Positions 1 through 11,801 are shown, counted from the stretch's first letter. The stretch is 64,000 bases of DNA from Microbispora sp. H13382 (GCF_014161445.1 NZ_JABBXA010000003.1:310001-374000); one strand, 5' to 3'. The notes: generated by a model from the sequence alone, not told the origin. A program made the numbers and translations.

Positions 1-42
1 CCGGGAGCCCTGAGCCGCTCCGGTGCATCTAGCATCCGGTGC

Positions 43-1841
43 ATGACGGTGCCGCCTGTTGAACTCGACGATCTCGCCGATCCCGCAGCGGGGTTCCCGC
101 AGGCCACACGCGAGCAGTGGCGGGCGCTCGCGGCCGACGTGCTGCGCAGATCCGGCTGGGGCGGCCCGCCGGACGCGGTCGAGGACGCCCTGTCCACCAC
201 GACCTACGACGCCGTCGCCGTGGCGCCGCTGTACGACGCCGCCGACCTGCCGCAGACGCCCCGCGTGGTGCGCGGCCCCGGCCCCTGGGACGTGCGCCAG
301 CGGCACGCCGACCCCGATCCGGCCGCGACCCGGGAGGCGATCCACGCCGACCTGGAGAACGGCGTCACGTCCCTGTGGCTCGACCTGAACGTGATCGACC
401 CGGCCGCGCTGCCGGCCGTGCTGGACGGCGTCCTGCTCGACCTCGCCCCGGTCGTCCTCGACGCCGGCCCGCGTACGGCGGAGGCGGCGGAGGCGTTCCT
501 GCGCCATGTCGAGAAGACCGCCGGGGGAGTCGCGCTGCCCGGGGGCAACCTGGGCGCCGACCCGATAGGGCTGGCCGCCCGCACCGGTGCCGGCGTGGAC
601 GCGGGTGCCGCGGCCGCGCTCGCCGGCCGCTGCGCCGCGGATCACCCCGGCCTGCGGGCGATCACCGTCGACGCCCTGCCGTACCACGACGCGGGCGGCG
701 CCGACGCCGAGGAGCTGGGCTGTTCGATCGCGACCGGCGTCGCCTATCTGCGGGCGCTGACCGGCGCGGGCCTGACGGCCGAGCAGGCGTTCGGGCAGCT
801 CGAGTTCCGGTACGCCGCGACCGCCGACCAGTTCCTCACCATCGCCAAGCTCCGGGCCGCCCGGCGGATGTGGGCGCGGGTCGCCGAGGTGGTCGGCGGA
901 CCGGGAGTCCAACTCCAGCACGCGGTCACCTCCTCGGCGATGATGACGGTCCGCGATCCGTGGGTGAACATGCTCCGCACGACCCTCGCCTGCTTCGCGG
1001 CCGGGGTGGGCGGGGCGGACGCGGTGACCGTCCAGCCGTTCGACGCCGGCCTCGGCCTGCCCGACGCGTTCGCGCGGCGCATCGCGCGCAACACCCAGTC
1101 GCTGCTGGTGGAGGAGGCCAACGTCGCCCGGGTGGCCGACCCGGCCGGCGGCTCGTGGTACGTGGAGCGGCTCACCGACGACCTCGCCGCCCGGGCCTGG
1201 GAGTGGTTCCAGGAGATCGAGCGGGCCGGCGGCATGGCGGCCGCGCTCGAGCGGCTGGTCCCCGAGCGGCTGGCGGCGACCAGGGCCAGGCGCGCGGACA
1301 ACCTCGCCCACCGACGCGACCCGGTCACCGGGGTCAGCGAGTTCCCCGACCTGAAGGAGAGGCCGGTGTCCCGGCGGCCCGGCCCCGGGCTCGCCGTCAC
1401 CTCCGGTGAGGGGCTGCCGGTGATGCGCTACGCCGAGGAGTTCGAGGCGCTGCGCGACCTCGCCGACGCCCGGCCGGAGCGGCCCACGGTTTTCCTCGCC
1501 ACGATCGGGCCGGTCGCCGCGCACACCGCGAGGGCGGCGTTCGCCGCCAACCTGTTCGCGGCGGGCGGCGTCGCGACCGTCGCCGGCGGCCCGGGCACCG
1601 ACCCGGCCGCGATCGCCGCCGCCTTCCGCGACTGCGGCACCCCCGTGGCCTGCCTGTGCTCCAGCGACCGGCTGTACGGCGAGCACGCGGCGGCCGTCGC
1701 CGCGGCGCTGCGGGAGGCCGGGGCGCGCACGGTCTGGCTGGCCGGCAAGGGAGAGTATGAGGGGGTGGACGCCACCTTGTACGCCGGATGCGACGCGATC
1801 GAGGTGCTGCGCACGACGTTCGACGACCTGGGAGTGAACCG

Positions 1842-1845
<4 letters not shown>
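43..1845 (+). CDS. mutA: Methylmalonyl-CoA mutase small (beta) subunit
   Basis: Small subunit of the B12-dependent mutase that interconverts (R)-methylmalonyl-CoA and succinyl-CoA in propionate and odd-chain or branched-chain catabolism. The 600-residue product has the mutase TIM barrel (about residues 40-440, with the conserved ARNTQ segment and the GGSWYVE motif) and a degenerate C-terminal B12-type Rossmann domain (about 470-600). As is usual for this subunit, the C-terminal domain lacks the DxHxxG cobalamin-ligand motif, so it is expected to be structural rather than catalytic. The ATG at 43 gives the normal N-terminus ([11 protein letters not shown]). The stop codon overlaps the start of mutB by ATGA, implying translational coupling and equimolar synthesis. 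The promoter lies at or before the left edge of the window. Confidence 0.95.
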
Positions 1846-3967
<2,122 letters not shown>

Positions 3968-3971
<4 letters not shown>

Positions 3972-4960
3972 CCGCACCGGCGATCGAGGACTACGTCAAG
4001 GGCGTGCTGTCGGGCGACCGGCGGTGGACCGCCCGGGCGATCACGCTGGTGGAGTCGACCAGGGCCGACCATCGGGAGATGGCGCAGCGGCTGCTGGTCG
4101 AGCTCACCCCGCACTCCGGCAAGGCCCGCAGGGTGGGCGTGTCCGGGGTGCCCGGAGTCGGCAAGTCGACCTTCATCGAGGCGCTCGGCACCTACCTCAC
4201 CGGGCAGGGCCACCGGGTGGCCGTGCTGGCCGTCGATCCCTCGTCGCGGCGCTCGGGCGGCAGCATCCTGGGGGACAAGACCCGGATGGCCGGGCTGTCG
4301 GCCGATCCGAACGCCTTCATCCGGCCGTCCCCCACGGCCGGGACGCTCGGCGGCGTGGCGAAGGCCACCCGGGAGGCCATCGTCGTCGTGGAGGCGGCGG
4401 GCTACGACATCGTGCTCGTCGAGACGGTCGGGGTCGGCCAGTCGGAGACCGCGGTCGCCGACATGGTGGACACGTTCCTCCTGCTCACCCTCGCCCGTAC
4501 CGGAGACCAGCTCCAGGGGATCAAGAAGGGCGTGCTGGAGCTGGCCGACGTCATCGCGGTCAACAAGGCCGACGGCGAGCACGAGATGGCCGCGCGCAAG
4601 GCGGCGCGCGAGCTGTCCGGGGCGCTGCGGCTGCTGCGCGCGGCCACGCCCGTGCTCACCTGCAGCGGCCTCACCGGCGCCGGGCTGGAGGAGCTGTGGC
4701 GGCACGTCGTGCGCCACCAGGAGGGCGCCGACCTCGCCGCCAGGCGCAGCAGTCAGCAGGTCGAGTGGACGTGGGCGCTGGTGCGCGACCGGCTGCTGGC
4801 CATGCTCCGCGACACGACCGCGGGGATCGCCCCCGAGATCGAGCGGCAGGTCCTGGACGGCACCCTCACCCCGGCGCTGGCGGCCGACCGGATCCTGGCG
4901 GCCTTCCTGTCCGCCGGCGGCGCGATTGACACTCGGGAGATCACCTTTCCTCCCGAGTGA
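3968..4960 (+). CDS. meaB: Methylmalonyl-CoA mutase-associated GTPase MeaB
   Basis: G3E-family GTPase (ArgK/MeaB type) that gates adenosylcobalamin loading into methylmalonyl-CoA mutase and protects it from inactivation. The GTG at 3968 overlaps the mutB stop as GTGA and gives a 330-residue protein, a usual length. Visible motifs are a Walker A P-loop (GVPGVGKST, about residues 60-68), the [10 protein letters not shown] switch region (about 90-100), ETVGVGQSE (about 155) and the base-specificity motif NKAD (about 197). The position directly behind mutAB is the standard actinobacterial arrangement and supports the name over a generic GTPase. Confidence 0.95.
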
Positions 4961-5059
4961 GAAAGATCGCTACCCCTGTAACCGGGAATGCACTGTTGCG
5001 TGTTTTCCCCGGCCGAAACCGTGCCACGATGTGCGCGCTTTCGATTACGGAGAGGTGCG

Positions 5060-7036
5060 ATGAACCACGATCCGATGATGCCGCCGCAGGTGGAGCGCGC
5101 TCTGCGGGAGTACCGGGCGTTGCTGTCCGCGCACGGCATGACCTGGGGAGAGCCGCCGCTGGGATACGTCCGGATGATGCCGTTCCTCCGATTTCCCGAG
5201 GAGGCCGACCGGATGAGCATCCGGCCCGACCTCGACGCGGAGTTCCGCGACGCCCTGGACGGCGAGGTCCCCCGGGGTCTGGTGGCGCTGCGGCTGACCA
5301 CGGACGGCCGCCGCCCGGAGCACTGCCTGGAGCCCCGTCTGGAGCACGGCCCGGCCCGGCCGCTGCTGTCGCCGGGGCCGGTGCCCGTGACGCTGCTGGT
5401 CGACTCCGCGCTGCCGCACCCGGTGGAGGTGACCGCCGACGGCGTGCCGTACGGCATCGCGGCGGGCGGGGCCAGGCTCCTCGACGTGACGACCGCGACC
5501 GTCCTCACCGTGGACGGCGCGGCGGTGGACCTGTCCGGGCTGGCCCGGCCCGCGCCGGCCGCGAGGCTGCGGTTGCGCGCCGGATTCCCGTGCCGGTGGA
5601 GCGTCACCTCCCCGGGCGGCCATGGGTGGTACCCGGAGGGAGTGCCGGAACGGCGCGACAACGACGACGTGCCGTTCTTCCACGGCGACGACGTCGTGCT
5701 GACCGTGCCCGCCGAGCCGGTGACGATCCGGGTCACGCGCGGCATGGAGTACGGCGTCGCGCAGACGACGGTCGTGCCCAGGACGGGGGAGGAGACCCTG
5801 GTCGGGCTCGCGCCGCAGCGGCTGTACGACGCGGCCGCCCTCGGCTGGTACGGCGCCGACCTGCACGTCCACATGAACTGGGCGGGGGACCTGGTCGCCG
5901 CCCCGGCGGCGGCGGCCGCCGCGCAGCTCGGCGAGGACCTGCACGTGCTCAACCTCGTCGCGGGCAACATCGCGGGAGAGCGCGTCTACGACCGGGAGGC
6001 GCTCCAGCACTGGGCCGGGCGCGACCTGCCGTGGTCGGACGCCGGACACGTGGCCCGGATGGGCGTGGAGTATCGCAACGACCTGTTCGGGCACGTCCAC
6101 GTCTTCGGGGTGGCCGTACCGCCCGCCGTCTACCACACGGGCTTCGGCACCGACGCCGACTGGCCGCCCAACGCCGCGATCTGCGGCGACCTGCGGGAGC
6201 CGCGGGCCGTGCTCGGGTACGCGCATCCCTTCCACGGCCCGATCTCCTCCCCTGAGGACGTCGTGGGCGAGGGAACCAGGAACTGCACCGGCCGCGCCCT
6301 GGTCGTGGACGCCGCGCTCGGTCTGGTCGACGGAGTGGAGGTGCTCCATTTCAGCGACCTGTCGCCGGTGCCGGGCACCGCCGAGGTCTACCGGAGGCTG
6401 GTCGGCGCGGGCAACCGGCTCGCCGCCCTCGCGGGGACCGACACCATGCTGTCGTTCACCCGCCAGGACACGGTTTCCAGCCCGCCGGGCTGGGAGCGCG
6501 TCTACGCCCGGGTGGACGGGCCGCTCGGCGCCGAGTCGTTCGCCGAGGCCGTACGGCGGGGGCGTACGTTCGCCACCACCGGTCCCTGGCTGGAGCTCAC
6601 GGTGAACGGCCTGGGGCCGGGGGAGACGCTCGACCTCGACGGAGGCGAGACGGTGGCGGTCCGGGCGCGGGCCGTCGGGACCGAAGTGGAGCACATCGAG
6701 ATCAGGACCGCCGCCGGCGTGCTCGCCGAGGGGCCGGGCCCCGAGATCACCGCGTCCCTGCCCGTGGACGACGCCGACTACGTGGTCGCCGTGGTCCGCG
6801 GCGGCCCCCATCCGCGGTCCCCGCGCGGGCGGGCGTACGCCCACACCAGCCCGGTCTACCTCGACGTGCGCGGACGGCACGTGGCCAGGGAGGAGGACGT
6901 GCGCTGGTGCCTGCGGTGGCTGGACCTGCTCGACGAACTGGTCAGGGCCAGGGCCCGCCTGCGGACCCGCGCCCAGCTCCGCGACCACCTCGACCTGGTC
7001 GAGAAGGCCAGGGCCGTGTACGAGTCCCGCGTGTGA
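5060..7036 (+). CDS. CehA/McbA-like PHP-type metallohydrolase
   Basis: A 658-residue protein that resembles the CehA/McbA family of PHP-fold metal-dependent hydrolases. The ATG at 5060 has an AGAGG ribosome site just upstream. An N-terminal all-beta part (about 1-260) precedes the PHP-like core, which opens with a metal-binding motif GADLHVHMNW (about residues 264-273) and contains further candidate ligands in HVHVFG, GYAHPFHGP and LAGTDTM. A C-terminal beta domain follows (about 520-620). No signal peptide is evident, so it is probably cytoplasmic. The substrate is unknown: named family members act on carbamate or phosphoester bonds. It follows meaB by about 100 bp but has no obvious mutase role. 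Its stop abuts the stop of the opposite-strand gene with no gap. Confidence 0.6.
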   Translation: MNHDPMMPPQVERALREYRALLSAHGMTWGEPPLGYVRMMPFLRFPEEADRMSIRPDLDAEFRDALDGEVPRGLVALRLTTDGRRPEHCLEPRLEHGPARPLLSPGPVPVTLLVDSALPHPVEVTADGVPYGIAAGGARLLDVTTATVLTVDGAAVDLSGLARPAPAARLRLRAGFPCRWSVTSPGGHGWYPEGVPERRDNDDVPFFHGDDVVLTVPAEPVTIRVTRGMEYGVAQTTVVPRTGEETLVGLAPQRLYDAAALGWYGADLHVHMNWAGDLVAAPAAAAAAQLGEDLHVLNLVAGNIAGERVYDREALQHWAGRDLPWSDAGHVARMGVEYRNDLFGHVHVFGVAVPPAVYHTGFGTDADWPPNAAICGDLREPRAVLGYAHPFHGPISSPEDVVGEGTRNCTGRALVVDAALGLVDGVEVLHFSDLSPVPGTAEVYRRLVGAGNRLAALAGTDTMLSFTRQDTVSSPPGWERVYARVDGPLGAESFAEAVRRGRTFATTGPWLELTVNGLGPGETLDLDGGETVAVRARAVGTEVEHIEIRTAAGVLAEGPGPEITASLPVDDADYVVAVVRGGPHPRSPRGRAYAHTSPVYLDVRGRHVAREEDVRWCLRWLDLLDELVRARARLRTRAQLRDHLDLVEKARAVYESRV

Positions 7037-7657
7037 CTACAGGTCGAGTGACGACCCGCCGAAGCGATCCCGCAGGAACCGGCCCTGGTCTCTGAGGGCC
7101 TGCTCGTCGCCCTGGTAGACGGCTTCGGCGATCGCCGACAGCCCCGACTCCAGCAGGCCGAGCTGGGCCATCAGCTCCTCGTGCGCGCTGCGCTCGCGGG
7201 GCCCTCGCCGCGTCAGCGCGTACGACCTGGGCAGGTTGGCGTACGCCTCCAAACTCGTGGGCAGGTAATCGCGGACGGCCTGCGAGACGACGTGCAGGTG
7301 GTCGGGGGCGGAGGTGAGCGCCTCCGCCCTCGCCAGCACGTCGCGCAGGATCGCGGCGAGGATCCCGACCTTGGCCACGACGTCCTCGGGGAAGCGGGGC
7401 GGCGACACGTTGGCCACCAGGGTGTCCAGGTCGGTTCGCAGCGCCCGTGTCTCGACCTCGGCGTGGGAGATCGTCAGCCGTACCCGGTCGGGCGGGGTGA
7501 GCAGAGCGCCCACGCCGTACAACCCGGCGACGACCACGGGCCAGAACGACCCGGCGAGGCCGAGGAAGTGCAGCCCGAGGCCGCCGAGCGCGAGGGCCGA
7601 GCCGACGATGTTCTTCAGCGAGCCGAGGTAGGCGAGGATCCGCTCACTGGTAGCCAC
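7037..7657 (-). CDS. Small membrane protein of the TelA/VWA cluster, unknown function
   Basis: 206 residues. The N-terminal 55 residues contain two hydrophobic stretches (about 16-33 and 38-53) compatible with a membrane hairpin. The remainder is soluble, charged and predicted helical. I do not recognise a named domain. It overlaps the 3' end of the VWA gene by 14 bp and is the last gene of the SBP-TelA-VWA row, so it is probably translated with them and may anchor or regulate the VWA/TelA proteins. That role is inference from context only. The gene ends exactly where the opposite-strand metallohydrolase ends. Confidence 0.6.
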   Translation of the reverse strand: MATSERILAYLGSLKNIVGSALALGGLGLHFLGLAGSFWPVVVAGLYGVGALLTPPDRVRLTISHAEVETRALRTDLDTLVANVSPPRFPEDVVAKVGILAAILRDVLARAEALTSAPDHLHVVSQAVRDYLPTSLEAYANLPRSYALTRRGPRERSAHEELMAQLGLLESGLSAIAEAVYQGDEQALRDQGRFLRDRFGGSSLDL

Positions 7658-8357
7658 GGATCTCCTTGAACGCCGAGGCGAGCGATGCCCGCCGGGCGTC
7701 GAACACCGCGCCTCCGGTGAGGGCAGCGACCTGCCGCATCTCGTCGGCGTCGCTGTCGCCGAACAGCACCACGAAGGTGGGAACCCGGGTCCGCAGGCCG
7801 CGGTAGAAGCCGGCGAAGTCGGAGGAGGAGCCGTCGGTGTTCTCGCCGTCCGTCATGAGCACGATCGAGGTGAAGTCGTCACCGCCCTGCCCGCCCCGGA
7901 CCGTTTCGTATGCGCCGCGCAGCCCGTCGTAGATCGCGGTGCCGCCGCTCGCCTCCAGGCCGTCGCCGTATGCGCGGATCTGACGCAGGACCGCCGCGGG
8001 ATCGCGTTCCGGCACCGTGAAGGTGCTCGCCGGACCGGCCGTGGTGCTGAACGGCAGCAGCGTGACCGTCTCCCTGTTGCGGAACCGGGAGAACTGGCCG
8101 GAGGCCGAGGCGTCGGCGCCGGTCAGTGCCGCGAGCGCCTGCTTGAGCGTGTCGCTGCGGTCGCCCTCCATGGAACCGGAGGTGTCCAGCACGAACACCG
8201 TGCGCGAAGGGCGCCGCATCTGGTTGAGGTACGCGTCGATCAGTGCGTCGGCGGCGCTGCGGCGGTTGGGGAAAGGCAGCTCCAGCAGCGGGGCCGTGCC
8301 GAACCTCGCGTCGGGCCGTACCTCGGGCACGATGGGCCGCCGGGCCGTTGTCGTCAT
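7644..8357 (-). CDS. von Willebrand factor A (VWA) domain protein
   Basis: 237 residues from the ATG at 8357, which overlaps the TelA stop as ATGA. The frame remains open far upstream, but that part is a shadow of telA. Almost the whole protein is one VWA domain with an intact MIDAS metal site: D58-T-S60-G-S62 (FVLDTSGSMEG), a threonine loop near GGTAIYDG and a distal acidic motif MTDGENTDG. VWA domains of this kind bind a partner through a divalent cation. No signal peptide or membrane segment is visible, so it is cytoplasmic. Neighbouring TelA and solute-binding-like genes suggest a shared complex, as in the TerD/TelA/VWA stress systems known from genome-context studies. The exact role is unknown. 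Confidence 0.85.
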   Translation of the reverse strand: MTTTARRPIVPEVRPDARFGTAPLLELPFPNRRSAADALIDAYLNQMRRPSRTVFVLDTSGSMEGDRSDTLKQALAALTGADASASGQFSRFRNRETVTLLPFSTTAGPASTFTVPERDPAAVLRQIRAYGDGLEASGGTAIYDGLRGAYETVRGGQGGDDFTSIVLMTDGENTDGSSSDFAGFYRGLRTRVPTFVVLFGDSDADEMRQVAALTGGAVFDARRASLASAFKEIRGYQ

Positions 8358-9412
8358 GATCTCGCGGCCTTGGCCTTGAGGCCGTCGATCATGTCCATCG
8401 TCGAGTAGATGTTGTCGAACGCCTTGCTCAGCGCCTCCATGCTCACGGTCGTGGCGGCGGCCTGGGTCTGGATGTCCCCGGCCTGGGTGCGCAGCATCTC
8501 GCTGGTGGCGAGGATCAGGTCGGAGGTGGTGGTGTTCAGCGCCGTGATCTGGTCGAGTACGAAATTCTGGTTGGCGAGGGCCTGGGCCACCGTGACGGCC
8601 GTGCGCAGGGCGGCGATTGTCGTGGTCGTGGCCCGCTCCACTCCCTTGATGAGCTCCAGGTTGTTCTTGCGGACCAGGTCGAGCGCGAGGTAGCCCTGGG
8701 CCGACACGGCGAGCTGGGTCAGCAGGTCCTGGTGCTTCTGGCGCACCCCGAACAACGCGTCCGACCGCAGCGCGTTCGCCTTGTCCGGGGCCGTGAGCTC
8801 GATCAGGTCGATCCGCGCCTGCAGCTCCGTGTCCAGCGCCGCCGCCAGCGTGGCGTACTCCTGGAGCTTCGTCATCGACTCCCAGAGGTTCGCCTTCTCG
8901 CCCTCGATGGCGGCGTTGTCCTTGCGCAGTTCGTCCTGCCCGGACTTCAACGCCCGGATGATGTCGTCGATGTGCTTCTGCGCGCTGCGGTACTTGGCGA
9001 AGTAGTCGCGCAGCCGGTCGCCGAACGGGATGATCCCGAGCAGCCGCCGGGTGCTCGCGGCCGCCTGCTTGGGGTCGAGATCGACGATCGTGCGGCGCAG
9101 CGCCACGAGCTGACCGGCGACCCGGGCCTGGCCGTCGGCGCCCTCGCCCTTGGCCGAGGCCAGCGCCGCGACCGGGCGCTTGAGCATTCGGTTGGCCACC
9201 TGGGAGGAGGCGCGGATCTCCGAGTCGCCCATCGAGGTGATGTCGTGCACCTTCCTGGTGAACTCCGGCGACCGGTGGTCGAGCGTGGCCAGCTGTTCGG
9301 CGAAGCCGGACGCCTTGCGGGCGAGCTCGGCGCCGCGCTCGCCGGGGAGCGGCAGCATGCCGGCCGCCTTCTCCACCGGCACCGCCGCCACCGGGGCGGG
9401 CGGAGTCAGCAT
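8354..9412 (-). CDS. Toxic anion resistance (TelA/KlaA-like) protein
   Basis: 352 residues, mostly long amphipathic helices, matching the TelA family (the 'toxic anion resistance' family linked to tellurite and other envelope stress). Diagnostic features are the HDITSMGDSEIR stretch (about 55-66), the LLGIIPFGDRLRDYF segment (about 123-137) and a helical C-terminus ending KAFDNIYSTMDMIDGL. The N-terminus is short and proline-rich. It is translationally coupled to the VWA gene downstream and lies 37 bp after the solute-binding-like gene. TelA proteins are thought to work with VWA and Ter proteins at the membrane. Direct tellurite resistance should not be assumed. Confidence 0.85.
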   Translation of the reverse strand: MLTPPAPVAAVPVEKAAGMLPLPGERGAELARKASGFAEQLATLDHRSPEFTRKVHDITSMGDSEIRASSQVANRMLKRPVAALASAKGEGADGQARVAGQLVALRRTIVDLDPKQAAASTRRLLGIIPFGDRLRDYFAKYRSAQKHIDDIIRALKSGQDELRKDNAAIEGEKANLWESMTKLQEYATLAAALDTELQARIDLIELTAPDKANALRSDALFGVRQKHQDLLTQLAVSAQGYLALDLVRKNNLELIKGVERATTTTIAALRTAVTVAQALANQNFVLDQITALNTTTSDLILATSEMLRTQAGDIQTQAAATTVSMEALSKAFDNIYSTMDMIDGLKAKAARS

Positions 9413-9449
9413 CTTCGGACACGGGTGTCCTCTCTTGTCGGGTAGAAGG

Positions 9450-10505
9450 TCAGGACGACGGCTTCACGCCGGCGAGGTAGCGCTGCTCGATGGTCGAGAT
9501 GAGCTCTTCCAGCCGGTCGTAGGCCGGCGGCTCGACGACGTCCACCAGGCTTGCGGGCACGTGCGCCCCGGTCGTGGCCACCAGGTCCGCGAAGACCTTG
9601 GGGTCGGCCGTGCGGAAGCCGTGCCTCGCGGCGAGACGGGCGAACTCGGGATCCTCCTGCAGCAGCCGGCCGACCTCGGCGGCCCGGTCCGTGAGGGGTA
9701 CGAGCGTGTGCTTGCTGAGCACGGTCGGGGCGGGGTAGATCAGCCGCATGCCGGGCCGGATCTGCGCGCCGCCCGCGAACAGCCGCGCCGCGTACTGCGG
9801 CTCGTAGATCACCACCATCGGCGTCTTGCCGATCCCCAGCGCGAGGTAGTCCTCGAAGGGCGCCTCGGTGGAGGACTCCGAGTAGCCCTGGTCGAGGAAC
9901 AGCGGGGCGACCGTCCGCGCCACCTCGGCGACCTGCGCCCGCGAGGTCACGACGTCGTCGCCGTTGGCCACGTAGCTGGTCGCCGCCAGGTACATGGCGG
10001 CCGAGTTCGACGTACGGACGTCCGTGGTGGTGAGCAGGACCCGCTTGCGGGCACGATAGGAGGTGTTGCCCGCCAGCGCGTCCCAGCGTGTGCCCTTCGC
10101 GACGAGTTCGAGGAATTCGCGCAGGTTGAGGACCTGGTAACCCGCACCCGAGTCGTGGACCACGCCGGCCTTCGCGAGCACGTCCGCGATCGGCTGGAAC
10201 GTCGCGACCGCCATCGGGGAGTAGAACGGCGAGTACGTCCGGGCGATCCTGTGTGCCTGCCGTATCTTCTCCGCAGCGGGGACGCTGGAGGGGAAGGCGA
10301 AGTCGTACGGGCGCAGGTCCACCGTGGTCGCGATTTCGCGGGACCCCGCGGTGTCGACCTCGACCCGCAGTCCGTGCCTGGCGAACGCCGCCTTCACCGC
10401 GGGATCGTCGAAGAAGGGCTTCTTCTCAGAGCCGATCACACCCCGGATCGCGGTGACCGCCGGCCGTTCACCGCCGCCGCTGCCGCCCCCGCCGTTGCCC
10501 AGCAC
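9450..10505 (-). CDS. Solute-binding-like protein with missing N-terminal export signal
   Basis: 351 residues from a GTG at 10505. After a Gly/Ser-rich linker (residues 3-13) the sequence has the two-lobed extracellular-binding-protein look: IRGVIGSEKK, DTAGSREIATTV, YDFAFPSS, and later ALGIGKTPMVVIYEPQYAARL. Homologues of this type normally carry an N-terminal membrane anchor before such a linker. Here the frame is blocked 24 bp upstream by the efeB stop codon itself, leaving only a short hydrophobic stub (FAALVL) and no convincing ribosome-binding site. The gene therefore looks 5'-truncated, or it is translated by re-initiation after efeB. It heads the TelA-VWA-membrane row. Confidence 0.7.
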   Translation of the reverse strand: MLGNGGGGSGGGERPAVTAIRGVIGSEKKPFFDDPAVKAAFARHGLRVEVDTAGSREIATTVDLRPYDFAFPSSVPAAEKIRQAHRIARTYSPFYSPMAVATFQPIADVLAKAGVVHDSGAGYQVLNLREFLELVAKGTRWDALAGNTSYRARKRVLLTTTDVRTSNSAAMYLAATSYVANGDDVVTSRAQVAEVARTVAPLFLDQGYSESSTEAPFEDYLALGIGKTPMVVIYEPQYAARLFAGGAQIRPGMRLIYPAPTVLSKHTLVPLTDRAAEVGRLLQEDPEFARLAARHGFRTADPKVFADLVATTGAHVPASLVDVVEPPAYDRLEELISTIEQRYLAGVKPSS

Positions 10506-10529
10506 GAGCGCCGCGAAATGCGCGAACGG

Positions 10530-11801
10530 TCAGGCGAACAGCGTGCGGCCCCAGTAGTCGCCGCCGTCGACCACGCCCGGCGGGCAGGCGAACAGGCCGC
10601 TGGAGACGTGCTTGATGTACTCGTTCAGCAAGTCCTTCTGGGACAGCATCCGCTGGATGGGGACGAACTGCTTGCGGGGGTCGCGCTGGTAGGCGATGAA
10701 GAACAGGCCGGCGTCGAGCCGTCCGAGGCCGTCGGAGCCGTCCACGAAGTTGTATCCGCGCCGCAGCAGCCGCGCGCCGCCGTGGGCGTCGGGATGCGCG
10801 AGCCGTACGTGGGCGTCGCCGGCGATCACGGGCTGCCCGTCCGGGCCCTTCTTGGCGAAGTCCGGCGTGTCGAACTCCTTGTGCCCGGTGAGCGGCGCGC
10901 CCTCGCCCTTGTCGCGGCCGAAGATGGCCTCCTGCTCCGACAGCGGGGCGCGGTCCCAGGTCTCGATGTGCATCCGGATCTTGCGGGTGACCAGGTAGGT
11001 GCCGCCGTCCATCCAGGCCGGGCCGTCGCCCGGCGCGGCCCACAGGTGGTCGCGCAGCATGGCGGTGTCCTCGAGCTTCAGGTTGTTGGTGCCGTCCTTG
11101 AAGCCCATCAGGTTGCGCGGCGTCGCCTGGGAGCGTGAGGTGGACGAGGTGCGCCCGAAACCGAGCTGCGAGTAGCGGACGGAGACCTTGCCGAAGCCGA
11201 TCCTGGCGAGGTTGCGGATGGCGTGCACCGCCACCTGCGGGTCGTGCGCGCAGGCCTGCACGCAGATGTCCCCGCCGGAGATCTCGGGCTGCAGGTCCTC
11301 GCCGGGGAAGGCGGGCAGGTCGGCCAGCGCGGGCGGCCTGCGGTCGGCGAGGCCGAACCGCTCGTCGAACAGCGACGGGCCGAAACCGATGGTCAGCGTC
11401 AGCCCGGAGGCGGGCAGGCCGAGCGCCTCGCCGGTGTCGTCCGGCGGCGCCTCGGGCGACCCGCCCACGGCCCCGAAGGTGCCGGCGTCCTCGCCCCGGG
11501 TCATCCGGACCGCGGCGGCGGTCCACTCCTGGAGCAGCTCCACCAGCTCGGCCTTCTTCTTCGTGATGACGTCGAACGCCACGAAGTGCAGCCGGTCCTG
11601 GGCGGGAGTGGTGATGCCCGCCTGGTGCGGGCCGTAGAAGGTCACGGGGTCGGAGGAGGAGGCGGCATGGGCGACCGGCTCCTGCGTCAGGGACCGGCCG
11701 GCGACCGCCCCGGCCCCGACGGCGGCCACACCGGCCGCGCCGAGGCCGAAGAACAAGCGTCTGCGGCTGATGCCTCCGCTCGCTGTGCTCTTCCGAGTCA
11801 C
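10530..11801 (-). CDS. efeB: Deferrochelatase/DyP-type peroxidase EfeB
   Basis: Haem-containing dye-decolourising peroxidase of the EfeUOB iron system, 423 residues from the GTG at 11801, which overlaps the efeO stop as GTGA. A Tat signal is visible (SRRRLFFGLG at residues 12-21, then an alanine-rich hydrophobic core), so it is exported folded. DyP hallmarks include LTIGFGPSLFD, GFKDGTNN (the GXXDG-type motif) and the haem-proximal histidine region near DAHVRLAHP with RRGYNF downstream. In EfeUOB it is proposed to oxidise ferrous iron or remove iron from haem outside the membrane. The C-terminus (YWGRTLFA) looks complete. Confidence 0.93.
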   Translation of the reverse strand: MTRKSTASGGISRRRLFFGLGAAGVAAVGAGAVAGRSLTQEPVAHAASSSDPVTFYGPHQAGITTPAQDRLHFVAFDVITKKKAELVELLQEWTAAAVRMTRGEDAGTFGAVGGSPEAPPDDTGEALGLPASGLTLTIGFGPSLFDERFGLADRRPPALADLPAFPGEDLQPEISGGDICVQACAHDPQVAVHAIRNLARIGFGKVSVRYSQLGFGRTSSTSRSQATPRNLMGFKDGTNNLKLEDTAMLRDHLWAAPGDGPAWMDGGTYLVTRKIRMHIETWDRAPLSEQEAIFGRDKGEGAPLTGHKEFDTPDFAKKGPDGQPVIAGDAHVRLAHPDAHGGARLLRRGYNFVDGSDGLGRLDAGLFFIAYQRDPRKQFVPIQRMLSQKDLLNEYIKHVSSGLFACPPGVVDGGDYWGRTLFA

